A DNA stretch of 64,000 nucleotides from Ga0077530 sp046293075. Its GTDB lineage: Bacteria; Pseudomonadota; Alphaproteobacteria; Rhizobiales; Hyphomicrobiaceae. Where the stretch lies: the NCBI GenBank assembly GCA_046293075.1, contig JBKBPL010000006.1:75848-139847 (forward strand), read 5' to 3'. The position numbers and the translations under genes are program-made. Under the pieces are notes generated by a model. It made no database searches, had not been told where the DNA came from, and saw only the letters and a program-made list of their open reading frames with translations. Positions 35,173 to 44,332 of the stretch are shown one piece after another. Every line of letters begins with the position of its first letter. Position 1 is the stretch's first letter.

Positions 35173-35430
35173 TCAGCCGGCGAGCAGCGGGTCGAGCCTG
35201 CCGGCACGGTCGAGGGCATAAAGCTCGTCACAGCCGCCGACATGCGTGTCGCCGATGAAGATCTGCGGCACGGTCCGGCTGCCACCGGCCTTCTCCCGAA
35301 GCTTCGCCCGTTCGGCGGCCTTGCCAGTAAGGTTGATCTCTTCAAATGGCACCCCTTTGGACGACAGGAGATCGAGCGCCGCCTCGCAGTAGGGGCACCA
35401 GTCGATCGTGTAGATGATCACCTTGGGCAT
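35173..35430 (-). CDS. grxC: Glutaredoxin 3
   Basis: An 85-residue glutaredoxin, the small glutathione-dependent thiol-disulfide exchanger of the cytoplasm. The dithiol active site CPYC is at residues 11-14 (IDWCPYCEAA), followed by the glutathione-binding TVPQIFIG and GGCDEL. I chose the ATG giving MPKVIIYTIDW as the true start. It lies 38 bp before pgeF and after comF on the same strand; the comF-grxC neighbourhood is common in alphaproteobacteria. Confidence 0.95.
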   Translation of the reverse strand: MPKVIIYTIDWCPYCEAALDLLSSKGVPFEEINLTGKAAERAKLREKAGGSRTVPQIFIGDTHVGGCDELYALDRAGRLDPLLAG

Positions 35431-35559
35431 GAGCAGGAGAACCTTCGAGTATCTGACGCGTTGCAGCCCATGTATGTAGTTCGCTGTTGTCCCCGGCACG
35501 AGCGACGCGCGGCGCCATGCAGCCCGACGGCTGACGCAATGCTGCGCCCTTGATTTCCG

Positions 35560-36411
35560 CTAGAGATCGACCCGCCGTGGATCGGTGACCATCGCCGCCG
35601 CCAGCACGTCGATCCGCGCTGCGCCGGCGGTCCTGAGCGCCCGCGCGCAGGCACCGGCCGTTGCGCCGGTGGTGATGACATCGTCAACGATGAGGACATG
35701 GCGACCGGCAATGCGGTCCCTTGCGGCGGCGGCGACCGCGAAAGCGCCGGCGACGTTTGCCGCCCTTTGGGCCGCGCTCGATCCGACCTGCGGCGGCGTG
35801 GTCCTGGTCTTGACGAGGACAAAGGGATCGAACGGGACGCCGCTCGACCGGGCGACCTCCCGCCCCAGCAGCGCCGCCTGATTGAATTGGCGGCGCATGA
35901 GCCGCCGTCGCGTCATGGGCACAGGAACGATGAGATCGGCGTCGGCGAGCAGCTCATGGCCCGCCCCCCGCATCCAGCGCGCGAGCAGGCGCCGGCCCTC
36001 GTGCCGGTCGGCGTACTTGAAACTGTGGATGAGCTCGCGGACCACGCCGCCGAAAACGGCCGCCGCGCGGGCCCGGTCATAGGGTGGTGGATCGGCCGCC
36101 GCGGCGGCCGAAATCTGCGGACCGTCGCCGCCGAAGGGCAGGGGGAGGCCAAGCCGGTGGCAGAGGGGCGGGGTGATGAACACCACCTGCTGCCAGCACC
36201 CCGCACAGAGCGCATCGTGGGCGGCCGTCCGGGTGTGACAGACGAGGCACACAGATGGGGCCAGCACGTTGCCGAGGGCGGCGAGCGCCGCGCCAAGATG
36301 GCACCGGATCGCGCCGCGCCGCTCCGCCGTTCCCTCGCCCGCCGCTGCATCACTGTCACCGGGTTCCACCATGGCCGCCTCGCCGCCGCATCCGGGCCGG
36401 TCCAGGACCAT
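35560..36411 (-). CDS. comF: ComF family protein (phosphoribosyltransferase-like)
   Basis: A 283-residue ComF protein; family members are needed for natural DNA uptake in some bacteria. It has the N-terminal zinc finger, CLVCHTRTAAHDALCAGCW (two CxxC pairs), and a PRTase-fold domain with the PRPP loop VLIVDDVITTGATAGACARAL near the C-terminus. Between lie YDRARAAAVFGGVVRELIHSFKY and the MTRRRLMRRQFNQA box, all usual. The start is uncertain: an ATG with GAGGG is used here; a GTG six codons upstream and an ATG 13 codons downstream are alternatives. Confidence 0.92.
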   Translation of the reverse strand: MVLDRPGCGGEAAMVEPGDSDAAAGEGTAERRGAIRCHLGAALAALGNVLAPSVCLVCHTRTAAHDALCAGCWQQVVFITPPLCHRLGLPLPFGGDGPQISAAAAADPPPYDRARAAAVFGGVVRELIHSFKYADRHEGRRLLARWMRGAGHELLADADLIVPVPMTRRRLMRRQFNQAALLGREVARSSGVPFDPFVLVKTRTTPPQVGSSAAQRAANVAGAFAVAAAARDRIAGRHVLIVDDVITTGATAGACARALRTAGAARIDVLAAAMVTDPRRVDL

Positions 36412-36532
36412 CCGGCGCCCTCGCGTCACATAGGCATCATACCACCGTTCGCCACGCCAACCGTCAGCCTTGCCAAACCCACGATTGCGGAAGATGTTGC
36501 GCCGCTTTTCCCAACAACGTCAGGGGGTGGCC

Positions 36533-37387
36533 GTGACGTCGACCGAGAATCGTTCCAGCGAAGCACCATTTCTCAAGCGGATCGTCGAAGCCCCGTGGTT
36601 CCAGAGCTTCATCATCGCTGTCATTGCCATCAATGCGATCGGGCTCGGGCTCGAAACGATCCCAAGCGTAAACGCACAGATCGGCCCACTCCTCGGCATG
36701 ATCGACAGTGTCGCCTTGGCGATCTTCGTCCTCGAGATCGCGGCCAAGCTTGTCGTCTACCGGCTTGGCTACTTCAGGGATCCCTGGAACCTTTTCGACT
36801 TCACCATCGTCGGCATTGCTCTGCTGCCGATGAGCGGCGGCCTGTCGGTCATGCGGGCGCTGCGCATTCTTCGTGTAGCCCGCATCATCTCAGTGGTGCC
36901 ACGGATGCGGCGGGTGGTCGAGGGACTGCTCAATGCCATTCCCTCACTGGGCGCCGTCATCGCCCTGCTCGCCATCATCTTCTATATTTGCGCCGTGATG
37001 GCGACCAAGCTCTTCGGCAGCGAGTTCGATGAGCTGTTTGGCTCCCTGCCCAAGTCTCTCTTCACGCTCTTCCAGATCATGACGCTTGAGGACTGGCCCG
37101 GCGGGGTCGTCCGCCCGATCATGCAGGTGTATCCCTATGCATGGCTGTTCTTCATTCCCTTCATCCTGATGGTGACGTTCGCGGTGCTCAACCTGTTCAT
37201 CGCCATCATCGTCAACTCCATGGAGGAAGCCGCCAAGGCGGACACCGAGATGCTGCATACGGATGCCAAGACGCTCCACGCCGATGCCATCCAACAGACG
37301 CGCCAGCACGAGATGCTGGCGCAGGAGATCCGCGCGCTGAGGGCGGAGATTGCCGCGCTCAGAGGCTCGATGAAGCCTGGAGGCTGA
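36533..37387 (+). CDS. Voltage-gated ion channel, NaChBac-like single-domain
   Basis: A 284-residue six-helix channel subunit that should form a tetramer. S4 carries arginines every third residue: VMRALRILRVARIIS (Arg108, 111, 114, 117), followed by the S4-S5 linker PRMRRVVEGLL. The pore helix and selectivity filter read TLEDWPG (about residues 184-190), where sodium channels of this family usually have TLESW. After S6 the C-terminus forms a coiled coil (about residues 240-280). The GTG start follows AGGGGG; an ATG at 36494 and a TTG at 36470 are upstream alternatives. It stands divergent from comF. Ion selectivity is not settled. Confidence 0.9.
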   Translation: MTSTENRSSEAPFLKRIVEAPWFQSFIIAVIAINAIGLGLETIPSVNAQIGPLLGMIDSVALAIFVLEIAAKLVVYRLGYFRDPWNLFDFTIVGIALLPMSGGLSVMRALRILRVARIISVVPRMRRVVEGLLNAIPSLGAVIALLAIIFYICAVMATKLFGSEFDELFGSLPKSLFTLFQIMTLEDWPGGVVRPIMQVYPYAWLFFIPFILMVTFAVLNLFIAIIVNSMEEAAKADTEMLHTDAKTLHADAIQQTRQHEMLAQEIRALRAEIAALRGSMKPGG

Positions 37388-37468
37388 TCCCCGGCGCGCG
37401 CCCTTGCCATTGCATAGCGAGAGCTTAGATTGTTCGCAGTTCCGCGACCTGGAGAGTGAACCCGAGCG

Positions 37469-38650
37469 ATGCAGATCCCCGAGAAGATCAAGGCCTACCA
37501 CAGCGACCTCACGCACTGGCGGCGTGATCTGCATGCCCATCCCGAGCTCGGCTTCGATGAGCACCGCACGAGCGATTTCGTGGCCAAGAAGCTCACCGAG
37601 TTCGGCATCACGGTGCATCGCCATGTCGGGAGGACGGGCGTCGTAGGCGTGCTGCAGACCGGCAATGGGCCGACGATCGGGCTTCGGGCCGACATGGATG
37701 CCCTGCCGATCAACGAAATCGTGGACGTTCCCTACAAGTCCACGAGGCCCGGCGTCATGCACGCCTGCGGGCACGACGGCCACACCACCATGCTGCTCGG
37801 CGCCGCCCGCTATCTCGCCGAGACGAGGAACTTCGATGGCACGGTCTATTTCATCTTCCAGCCGGCCGAGGAAGGCATTGGCGGCGCGCTGGCCATGCTC
37901 GAGGACAAGCTGTTCGAGCGCTTTCCCTGCGACAGCGTCTTCGGCATGCACAATACGCCGGGCCTCGACGTCGGCAAGTTCGCGATCCGCCCCGGCGCGA
38001 TGATGGCGGGCGGCGCCTTCTTCGATATCGACATCACGGGGCGCGGTTCGCACGGCGCACGGCCGGAGGAATCGATCGATCCCGTTCTTGTCGCGAGCCA
38101 TATCGTCACGGCGCTACAGGCCATTGTTTCGCGCAACATCACGCCGACCGCGACAGCCGTCGTGAGCTGCACGGCGATCCACGCCGGCGACGCCTACAAT
38201 GTCATTCCACAGACCGCGAACATCCGCGGCACGGTGCGCACGTTCAGCCACGAGGTCATGGCACAGGTCGAGCAGGCAATGAAACGTACGGCTGCCAATG
38301 CGGCCGCCGCCTTCGGTGCGACGGCGCAAGTGAGCTTCGACGTGAAGTTCGCGCCGCTCGTCAATGACGAGGCCGAGGCGGCGTTCATGGCCGATCGCGC
38401 GGCCGAGCTGGTGGGCGAAGCCCACGTGGAGCGCAATCGGGGGGTGATCATGGCCTCCGAGGACTTCGCCTACATGCTCGAGAAGTGCAAGGGCGCCTAC
38501 ATCAACATCGGCAACGGCGCACCCGGCACACCAACGGGCGTGCCCGTGCACAATCCGGCCTACCAGTTCAATGACGAGATCCTGCCGCTCGGCTCCGCGC
38601 TTTATGCGCGGCTAGTCGAAGCCAGGCTTGGCCGCCTCGGCGCCGGCTGA
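37469..38650 (+). CDS. M20 family metallopeptidase, N-acyl amino acid amidohydrolase
   Basis: A 393-residue co-catalytic zinc enzyme of the hippurate hydrolase/aminoacylase (M20D) group. Metal and catalytic motifs are intact: HPELGFDE, LRADMDALPI, MHACGHDGHTTMLLG with its cysteine and histidines, and FQPAEEGIGGA with the catalytic Glu-Glu. The dimerisation domain (about residues 185-300) is normal. Such enzymes release amino acids from N-acyl or indole conjugates. A BKACE gene follows 41 bp downstream, so the two may act in one degradative route. Confidence 0.92.
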   Translation: MQIPEKIKAYHSDLTHWRRDLHAHPELGFDEHRTSDFVAKKLTEFGITVHRHVGRTGVVGVLQTGNGPTIGLRADMDALPINEIVDVPYKSTRPGVMHACGHDGHTTMLLGAARYLAETRNFDGTVYFIFQPAEEGIGGALAMLEDKLFERFPCDSVFGMHNTPGLDVGKFAIRPGAMMAGGAFFDIDITGRGSHGARPEESIDPVLVASHIVTALQAIVSRNITPTATAVVSCTAIHAGDAYNVIPQTANIRGTVRTFSHEVMAQVEQAMKRTAANAAAAFGATAQVSFDVKFAPLVNDEAEAAFMADRAAELVGEAHVERNRGVIMASEDFAYMLEKCKGAYINIGNGAPGTPTGVPVHNPAYQFNDEILPLGSALYARLVEARLGRLGAG

Positions 38651-38691
38651 CGGCTCACTATTGCAGCAACAAGTAACATCGGAAACGCCCC

Positions 38692-39627
38692 ATGGCCAGG
38701 ACACCCCGCAAAGTCATCATCACGTGCGCCGTCACCGGCTCGATCCACACCCCATCCATGTCGCCGCATTTGCCGGTGACGGCGGAGGAGATCGCTGACG
38801 CCGCGATCGGTGCTGCAGAGGCCGGCGCCGCCGTCGTCCACCTTCACGCACGCGATCCCAAGGATGGTCGGCCGGACCAATCGACAGAGGCCTTCGCCCC
38901 CTTCCTGAAGGTCATCAAGCAGCGCTCGAACTGCGTGGTGAACATCACCACGGGCGGCGCCATGACGATGACCATCGAGGAACGCGTGCGCCCGGCCGCG
39001 ACGTTCAAGCCCGAGATCGCGTCGCTCAACATGGGCACGATGAACTTCGGCCTCTATCCGATGCTCGAGCGGCAGAAGGAGTTCAAGTACGACTGGGAGA
39101 AACCCTACCTCGAAGGCTCGCGCGCCGGCTTCTTCAAGAACACCTTCGCCGACATCGAGTACATCCTGACGACCTGTGCGGCGAACGGCTCGCGTTTTGA
39201 GGTCGAGTGCTACGACATCGGCCACCTCTACACGCTGCGCCACTTCGCCGACCGCGGCATCATCAAGCCGCCGTTCTTTATCCAGTCGGTGTTCGGCATC
39301 CTCGGCGGCATCGGCCCGCATCCCGAGGACGTGATGATGATGAAGCGCACGGCGGACCGCCTATTCGGCGACCAATATCGCTGGAGCGTGCTCGGCGCCG
39401 GGCGCAACCAGCTTCCGATTGCCGCCATGGCCGCCGCGATGGGCGGCAATGTCCGCGTCGGCATGGAGGACAGCCTCTGGATCGGCCCCGGCCAGCTCGC
39501 CAAGTCCAATGCCGAGCAGGTGACCAAGGTGCGCCAGATCATCGAGGGCCTCGGCCTCTCGATCGCCTCGCCCGACGAAGCCCGCGAGATCCTGAGCCTC
39601 AAGGGCGGCGACAAGGTCGATTTCTGA
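38692..39627 (+). CDS. BKACE family beta-keto acid cleavage enzyme (DUF849)
   Basis: A 311-residue TIM-barrel zinc enzyme of the 3-keto-5-aminohexanoate cleavage (Kce) family. Members condense a beta-keto acid with acetyl-CoA and split it to acetoacetate plus a new CoA ester. Zinc ligands and surroundings are seen in VVHLHARDPKDGRP, NITTGGAM, EVECYDIGHL and GVFG-like SVFGILGGIG. The C-terminal VRVGMEDSLWI matches the conserved acid site. Substrate range in this family is wide and set by active-site residues I cannot interpret. It lies between an M20 hydrolase and purB. Confidence 0.92.
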   Translation: MARTPRKVIITCAVTGSIHTPSMSPHLPVTAEEIADAAIGAAEAGAAVVHLHARDPKDGRPDQSTEAFAPFLKVIKQRSNCVVNITTGGAMTMTIEERVRPAATFKPEIASLNMGTMNFGLYPMLERQKEFKYDWEKPYLEGSRAGFFKNTFADIEYILTTCAANGSRFEVECYDIGHLYTLRHFADRGIIKPPFFIQSVFGILGGIGPHPEDVMMMKRTADRLFGDQYRWSVLGAGRNQLPIAAMAAAMGGNVRVGMEDSLWIGPGQLAKSNAEQVTKVRQIIEGLGLSIASPDEAREILSLKGGDKVDF

Positions 39628-39738
39628 GCCGCAACCAAGCCCCCAACCGTTCTCAACCAAGTTCGGCGCCGGCTGCATTGATGGCGGTCGGCGCTTCTGT
39701 TAAGGCTGCGCCGTAACAGGCAAATCCAGAGGCTGCCG

Positions 39739-41046
39739 ATGATCCCGCGCTACTCCCGCCCTGAGATGAGGGCGATCTGGGAGCCCGAGACCCGCTTCCG
39801 CATCTGGTTCGAGATCGAGGCGCACGCGGCGACGGCCATGGCCGAGCTCGGCATCGTCCCGAAGGAGGCCGCCAAGGTCATCTGGGAGAAGGGCAGCAAG
39901 GCCAAGTTCGACGTCGCCCGCATCGACGAGATCGAAGCGGTCACCAAGCACGACGTCATCGCCTTTCTGACGCACCTCGCCGAGCACGTCGGCCCCGAGG
40001 CGCGCTTCGTGCACCAGGGCATGACCTCATCGGACGTCCTCGACACCTGCCTCAATGTGCAGCTCGTGCGCGCGAGCGATATTCTGCTTGCCGATCTCGA
40101 TCGCGTGCTCGCGGCGCTCAAGGGACGCGCCTTCGAGCACAAGATGACGATCACGATTGGTCGCAGCCACGGCATTCACGCCGAGCCGACGACTTTCGGC
40201 ATCAAGCTCGCCTATGCTTATGCCGAGTTCGCACGCGGGCGCGAGCGGCTCGCTGCCGCACGCAAGGAGGTCGCGACCTGCGCGCTCTCCGGCGCCGTCG
40301 GCACATTCGCCAACATCGATCCCCGCGTCGAGGAGCACGTCGCCAAGGCCATGGGCCTCTCGCCTGAGCCGGTCTCCACGCAGGTCATCCCGCGCGACCG
40401 TCACGCCATGTACTTCGCGACGCTCGCCGTGATCGCCTCGTCGATTGAGCGGCTGGCCACTGAGATCCGCCATCTCCAGCGCACCGAGGTCCTCGAAGCC
40501 GAGGAGTACTTCTCGCCGGGGCAGAAGGGCTCCTCGGCCATGCCGCACAAGCGCAATCCCGTGCTGACCGAGAACCTGACCGGCCTTGCGCGGATGGTGC
40601 GCGCTTTCGCGACGCCAGCGATGGAGAACGTCGCCCTCTGGCACGAGCGCGACATCTCGCACTCCTCCGTCGAGCGCTTCATCGGACCCGATGCAACAAT
40701 CACGCTCGATTTTGCTCTGAACCGCCTCGCCGGCGTGGTCGAGAAGCTCGTCGTCTATCCCGAGAATATGCGCAAGAACCTCGACCGTCTCGGCGGGCTG
40801 CACAATTCGCAGCGCGTGCTCCTGGCGCTGACCCAGGCCGGCGCCTCCCGCGAGGACGCCTACGCGCTCGTCCAGCGCAATGCCATGAAGACCTGGGAAA
40901 CCGGTGCGGATTTTCTCGCAAGCCTCAAGGCCGATCAGGACGTCACCGCACATCTCAAGGCGGCCGATCTCGACGCCATGTTCGACGACGCCTATCACCT
41001 CAAGCATGTCGACACGATCTTCAGGCGCGTGTTCGGCGCCGCATAG
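39739..41046 (+). CDS. purB: Adenylosuccinate lyase
   Basis: PurB cleaves SAICAR and adenylosuccinate in purine synthesis. The 435 residues show the fumarase/aspartase superfamily layout: MTSSDVLDTCL, TIGRSHGIHAEPTTFG with the catalytic histidine, and the signature GSSAMPHKRNPV with the catalytic loop serine just before. It follows the BKACE gene by 111 bp, with a reasonable independent promoter space, and precedes a PRISE-type reductase by 9 bp. Confidence 0.97.
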   Translation: MIPRYSRPEMRAIWEPETRFRIWFEIEAHAATAMAELGIVPKEAAKVIWEKGSKAKFDVARIDEIEAVTKHDVIAFLTHLAEHVGPEARFVHQGMTSSDVLDTCLNVQLVRASDILLADLDRVLAALKGRAFEHKMTITIGRSHGIHAEPTTFGIKLAYAYAEFARGRERLAAARKEVATCALSGAVGTFANIDPRVEEHVAKAMGLSPEPVSTQVIPRDRHAMYFATLAVIASSIERLATEIRHLQRTEVLEAEEYFSPGQKGSSAMPHKRNPVLTENLTGLARMVRAFATPAMENVALWHERDISHSSVERFIGPDATITLDFALNRLAGVVEKLVVYPENMRKNLDRLGGLHNSQRVLLALTQAGASREDAYALVQRNAMKTWETGADFLASLKADQDVTAHLKAADLDAMFDDAYHLKHVDTIFRRVFGAA

Positions 41047-41055
41047 GGAGGGGCC

Positions 41056-42120
41056 ATGGCGCCGTACGTTGCCGTTGTTGCCGGCGCGACCGGCGCCGCA
41101 GCCAAGCAGCTCGTCCAAGAACTTCTGGCCGATCCGGCTTGGGAGGTCGTCGGCCTCTCCCGCCGGCCGCCGGACCTGAAGCGCGAGCGGCTCACCTTCA
41201 TCCCGTGCGATCTCACCGATCCGGCAAGCACGCGCCAGGCACTTGCCCGCTGCCCGCAGGCGACCCATCTCTTCTACACGGCGCGCGCGCAGTTCTCAGA
41301 TGCAACCGCGGGCGTCGAGGATGTGGCCGGCAATCGCGCCATGCTCGCCCACCTGCTCGATGGTGCCGAGGCCGCGTGTCCGGGCCTGCAGCACGTGCAC
41401 CTCGTCGAGGGCACCAAGTGGTACGGGCTGCACCTTGGGCCCATGCGGCTCCCGTGCCGCGAGGACGACCCGCGCCACATGCCACCGAACTTCTATTATG
41501 ATCAGCAGGATCTCCTGAGCGCGCGCGCCCAAGGCAAGCGCTGGACGTGGTCCGCGTCGCGCCCCGGCTTTCTCTATGACTTCGCGCCCGAGCGGCCGCG
41601 CAATCTCGTGCCCTTGATCGGGGCCTGGGCGGGCATCTGCGCCGAGCTCGGCCTGCCGCTCGACTTTCCCGGCAAGCCGGCCTGCTACGACATCCTGATG
41701 GAGGCGACCGACGCGACCCAGCTCGCCCGCGGCCTCAAGTGGATGGCGACGGCGCCGGCGGCACGGAACGAAGCGTTCAATCTGACGGACGGAGGCCTTT
41801 TTCGTTGGTCGCGGCTCTGGCCGAAGATCGCGCGTCTCTATGGCCTCGAATGCGGCATCCCGCGCCCGCTGCCCCTCGCTCAATGGATGGCCGACAAGGG
41901 GCCGGTGTGGGCGGCGATCGTCAAGCGGCACGGGCTCATCGCGCAGCCGATGGACGCCGTGGTCACTTGGAACTTCGGCGATTTCCTATGGGGTCTCGAG
42001 CACGATGTCGTCTCGAGCATGACCAAGATCCGCCTCGCCGGTTTCCATGACACGATCGACACCGAAGCCCGGATCCTGGCCCATCTCCAGCGCTACCGCG
42101 AGGCGCGCCTGCTACCCTGA
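41056..42120 (+). CDS. SDR family oxidoreductase, PRISE-like
   Basis: A 354-residue extended short-chain dehydrogenase of the progesterone 5-beta-reductase/iridoid synthase-like (PRISE) class. The NAD(P) fold begins VAVVAGATGAAAKQLVQ with an RRPPD arginine motif selecting NADPH. The unusual catalytic pair of this class appears as the lysine in VEGTKWYGLHLG and the tyrosine in NFYYDQQDLL. Members reduce activated C=C bonds in enones. The end is rich in aromatic residues. It follows purB closely; function in this organism is unknown. Confidence 0.88.
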   Translation: MAPYVAVVAGATGAAAKQLVQELLADPAWEVVGLSRRPPDLKRERLTFIPCDLTDPASTRQALARCPQATHLFYTARAQFSDATAGVEDVAGNRAMLAHLLDGAEAACPGLQHVHLVEGTKWYGLHLGPMRLPCREDDPRHMPPNFYYDQQDLLSARAQGKRWTWSASRPGFLYDFAPERPRNLVPLIGAWAGICAELGLPLDFPGKPACYDILMEATDATQLARGLKWMATAPAARNEAFNLTDGGLFRWSRLWPKIARLYGLECGIPRPLPLAQWMADKGPVWAAIVKRHGLIAQPMDAVVTWNFGDFLWGLEHDVVSSMTKIRLAGFHDTIDTEARILAHLQRYREARLLP

Positions 42121-42160
42121 TCCGATCCGTCATCCTGCGGCATTTCAGCGGTAGATTCAG

Positions 42161-42188
42161 TTGCAAACGGGGGCGGGCACACTATAGT
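42161..42188 (+). promoter_or_regulatory. Candidate sigma-70 promoter of the yajC-secD operon
   Basis: TTGCAA (42161-42166) and TATAGT (42183-42188) are separated by 16 bases, about 100 bases before the yajC ATG. This is the best-looking promoter in the window and suits a constantly expressed secretion operon. Confidence 0.55.
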
Positions 42189-42286
42189 CCGGCCCGAAAT
42201 CACGGCGGACGGTCGATGGCGGCGGCGGCCGACGGAAGCCAGTCACCGCGCCCGTTCAGCATCCACGACCCCTGGGAATACTGCGC

Positions 42287-42610
42287 ATGTCCACTTCTCT
42301 CGTTTACGCTCAAGCCGGCGGCAGCGACTTCATGATTCAGTTGCTGCCGATCCTGCTGATGTTCGTGATCTTCTACTTCCTGCTGCTGCGGCCGCAGCAG
42401 CAGCGCGCGAAGCAGCACCGCGAGATGGTCGCGAACATCCGGCGCGGGGACGTGGTCGTGACCGGCGGCGGCATCATTGGCAAGGTCACCCGCGTGAAGG
42501 AGGGCGACGCCGAGATCGAGGTCGAGATCGCCGAGAATACCCGCGTCCGCCTTATGCGCGGCACTGTCGCCGAGGTGCGGGTCAAGGGCGAGGTCGCCAA
42601 GGCGAGCTGA
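42287..42610 (+). CDS. yajC: Preprotein translocase subunit YajC
   Basis: A 107-residue single-pass inner-membrane protein associated with SecDF. The transmembrane helix LPILLMFVIFYFLLLRPQQQ (about residues 24-43) with the following basic QQRAKQHREMV is diagnostic, as is RRGDVVVTGGGIIGKVTRV. It opens a seven-gene plus-strand run. Confidence 0.96.
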   Translation: MSTSLVYAQAGGSDFMIQLLPILLMFVIFYFLLLRPQQQRAKQHREMVANIRRGDVVVTGGGIIGKVTRVKEGDAEIEVEIAENTRVRLMRGTVAEVRVKGEVAKAS

Positions 42611-42641
42611 GAGGCCGCGCGATCGCTCGCCGCCCCTCAAT

Positions 42642-42667
42642 CCAGAGGTTCGGGCCAGAGGTTCGGG
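42642..42667 (+). repeat. 13-bp tandem duplication before secD
   Basis: CCAGAGGTTCGGG occurs twice head to tail, ending six bases before the secD ATG. The duplication doubles a weak purine-rich AGAGG patch and may slightly shift ribosome loading, or simply be a replication slip. Confidence 0.7.
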
Positions 42668-42673
42668 AACGAG

Positions 42674-44299
42674 ATGCTCCATTTTTCGCGGCTTAAGATC
42701 ATCGCGATTGCGCTCACCTGTCTGGCGAGCATCCTGTTCGCGCTGCCTAACCTGTTCACCAAGGAGCAACTGGCGTCGTGGCCGCGCTTCCTGCCCACGA
42801 AGCAGATGCCGCTCGGCCTCGATCTCCAGGGCGGCGCGCATCTCCTGCTCGCTATGGATACGGAGGAGCTGAGACGCGAGTGGCTGCAGACGCTGCGCGA
42901 CGACGCGCGCCGCACGTTGCGCGATGCCAAGATCTTCCCGACCGGCGTCGGCATCGTCGGCAACCAGGTGCAGGTGCGGCTGGCCAAGCCGGAGGAAGCC
43001 GACGCGGCCGTGCGCGAGCTGCGCAAGCTCATTCAGCCGCTCGGCAGCGCCATGCTCGGCACGAGCGGGGAGGATCTCGCGATCACGAAGGGCGAGGGCG
43101 GAACAATTCTCATCGCCCCGACGCCGCAGGGCCTCCACCAGCGCGTGATCAATGCCGCCAGTGCCGCGATCGAGACCGTCAACCGGCGCATCAATGCGCT
43201 CGGCACGGCAGAGTCGACGGTCGTGCGCCAGGGCGCCGACCGCATTCTCGTGCAGTATCCCGGCCTGACCGACACCAAGATGCTCAAGGACCTGCTCGGC
43301 CAGACCGCCAAGCTGTCCTTCCACGAGGTGCATCCAACCATGACCGCGGAAGAGGCGCGGCAGGGTCGTGTGCCCCCTGGCTACCGAATCTATCCGGCCA
43401 GCGAGCGCGGTGACGAGCAGGGGGTCTCCTACCTCCTGCGCGAGACGCCGGTGGTTCCGGGCGAAAGCCTCGTCGATGCACAGCCGGCGTTCGACCAGCG
43501 CACGAATGAGCCGATCATCTCCTTCCGCTTCGATCAGTCGGGCGCGCGCCGTTTCGGCCGCTTCACGCAGGATCACGTCGGCCGGCCCTTCGCCATCGTC
43601 CTCGACGACAAGGTCCTCTCGGCGCCCGTCATCCGTGAGCCGATCCTCGGCGGCTCGGGCCAGATCTCGGGAAGCTTCACGGTCGAGAGCGCCAATACGC
43701 TCGCGGTCCAGCTCCGCTCGGGTGCCCTGCCCGTCAAGCTGACGATTGCCGAGGAGCGCACGGTCGGCCCCTCGCTCGGCGCCGACTCCATTGCCGCGGG
43801 CAAGCTCGCGGCAATGGTCGGCGGCCTGACCACCGTTGCCATGGTGATCGCCGCCTACGGCACGTTTGGCGTGTTCGCGGTCCTCGCGCTGATCATGAAC
43901 GGCACCATGGTGGTCGCGCTCATGTCGGCTGTCGGCACGACGCTGACATTGCCCGGCATTGCCGGTCTGGTTCTGACCGTGGGCATGGCCGTCGACGCCA
44001 ACGTCATCATCTATGAGCGCATCCGCGAAGAGCTGCGCGCCGGGAAGTCGGCGGTGAGCGCCATCGACGCCGGCTTCTCCCGCGCAATCACGACGATCCT
44101 CGACAGCCAGCTCACGACGTTTGCTGCGGCTGTGATCATGTTCTGGCTTGGATCCGGCCCGATCCGCGGCTTCGCCGTCACACTGTCAATCGGCATCTTC
44201 ACGTCGATCTTCACGGCGATCACCGTGACCCGCCTGCTGGTCGCGCTCTGGCTGCGCAGCGAGCGCGCCAGGCCCGGCCGCATCGCGGTCCCGATCTAG
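42674..44299 (+). CDS. secD: Protein translocase subunit SecD
   Basis: A 541-residue inner-membrane subunit that uses the proton gradient to help pull secreted proteins across. An N-terminal helix is followed by a large periplasmic P1 domain opened by LGLDLQGGAHLLL, and later the substrate-binding head with FDQSGARRFGRFT. Five more helices form the RND-like C-terminus with VGMAVDANVIIYERIREELR (about residues 435-454), holding the family's ionisable aspartate. Standard length. Confidence 0.97.
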   Translation: MLHFSRLKIIAIALTCLASILFALPNLFTKEQLASWPRFLPTKQMPLGLDLQGGAHLLLAMDTEELRREWLQTLRDDARRTLRDAKIFPTGVGIVGNQVQVRLAKPEEADAAVRELRKLIQPLGSAMLGTSGEDLAITKGEGGTILIAPTPQGLHQRVINAASAAIETVNRRINALGTAESTVVRQGADRILVQYPGLTDTKMLKDLLGQTAKLSFHEVHPTMTAEEARQGRVPPGYRIYPASERGDEQGVSYLLRETPVVPGESLVDAQPAFDQRTNEPIISFRFDQSGARRFGRFTQDHVGRPFAIVLDDKVLSAPVIREPILGGSGQISGSFTVESANTLAVQLRSGALPVKLTIAEERTVGPSLGADSIAAGKLAAMVGGLTTVAMVIAAYGTFGVFAVLALIMNGTMVVALMSAVGTTLTLPGIAGLVLTVGMAVDANVIIYERIREELRAGKSAVSAIDAGFSRAITTILDSQLTTFAAAVIMFWLGSGPIRGFAVTLSIGIFTSIFTAITVTRLLVALWLRSERARPGRIAVPI

Positions 44300-44332
44300 T
44301 CGCGCCGCAAGCGACTGAAAGGCAAGCGAACC

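Noticed and set aside
36470..36532. TTG or ATG starts extending the channel N-terminus
   Set aside because: The extra residues are a basic run without family match, and the GTG at 36533 has a better ribosome site. The ATG at 36494 remains possible.
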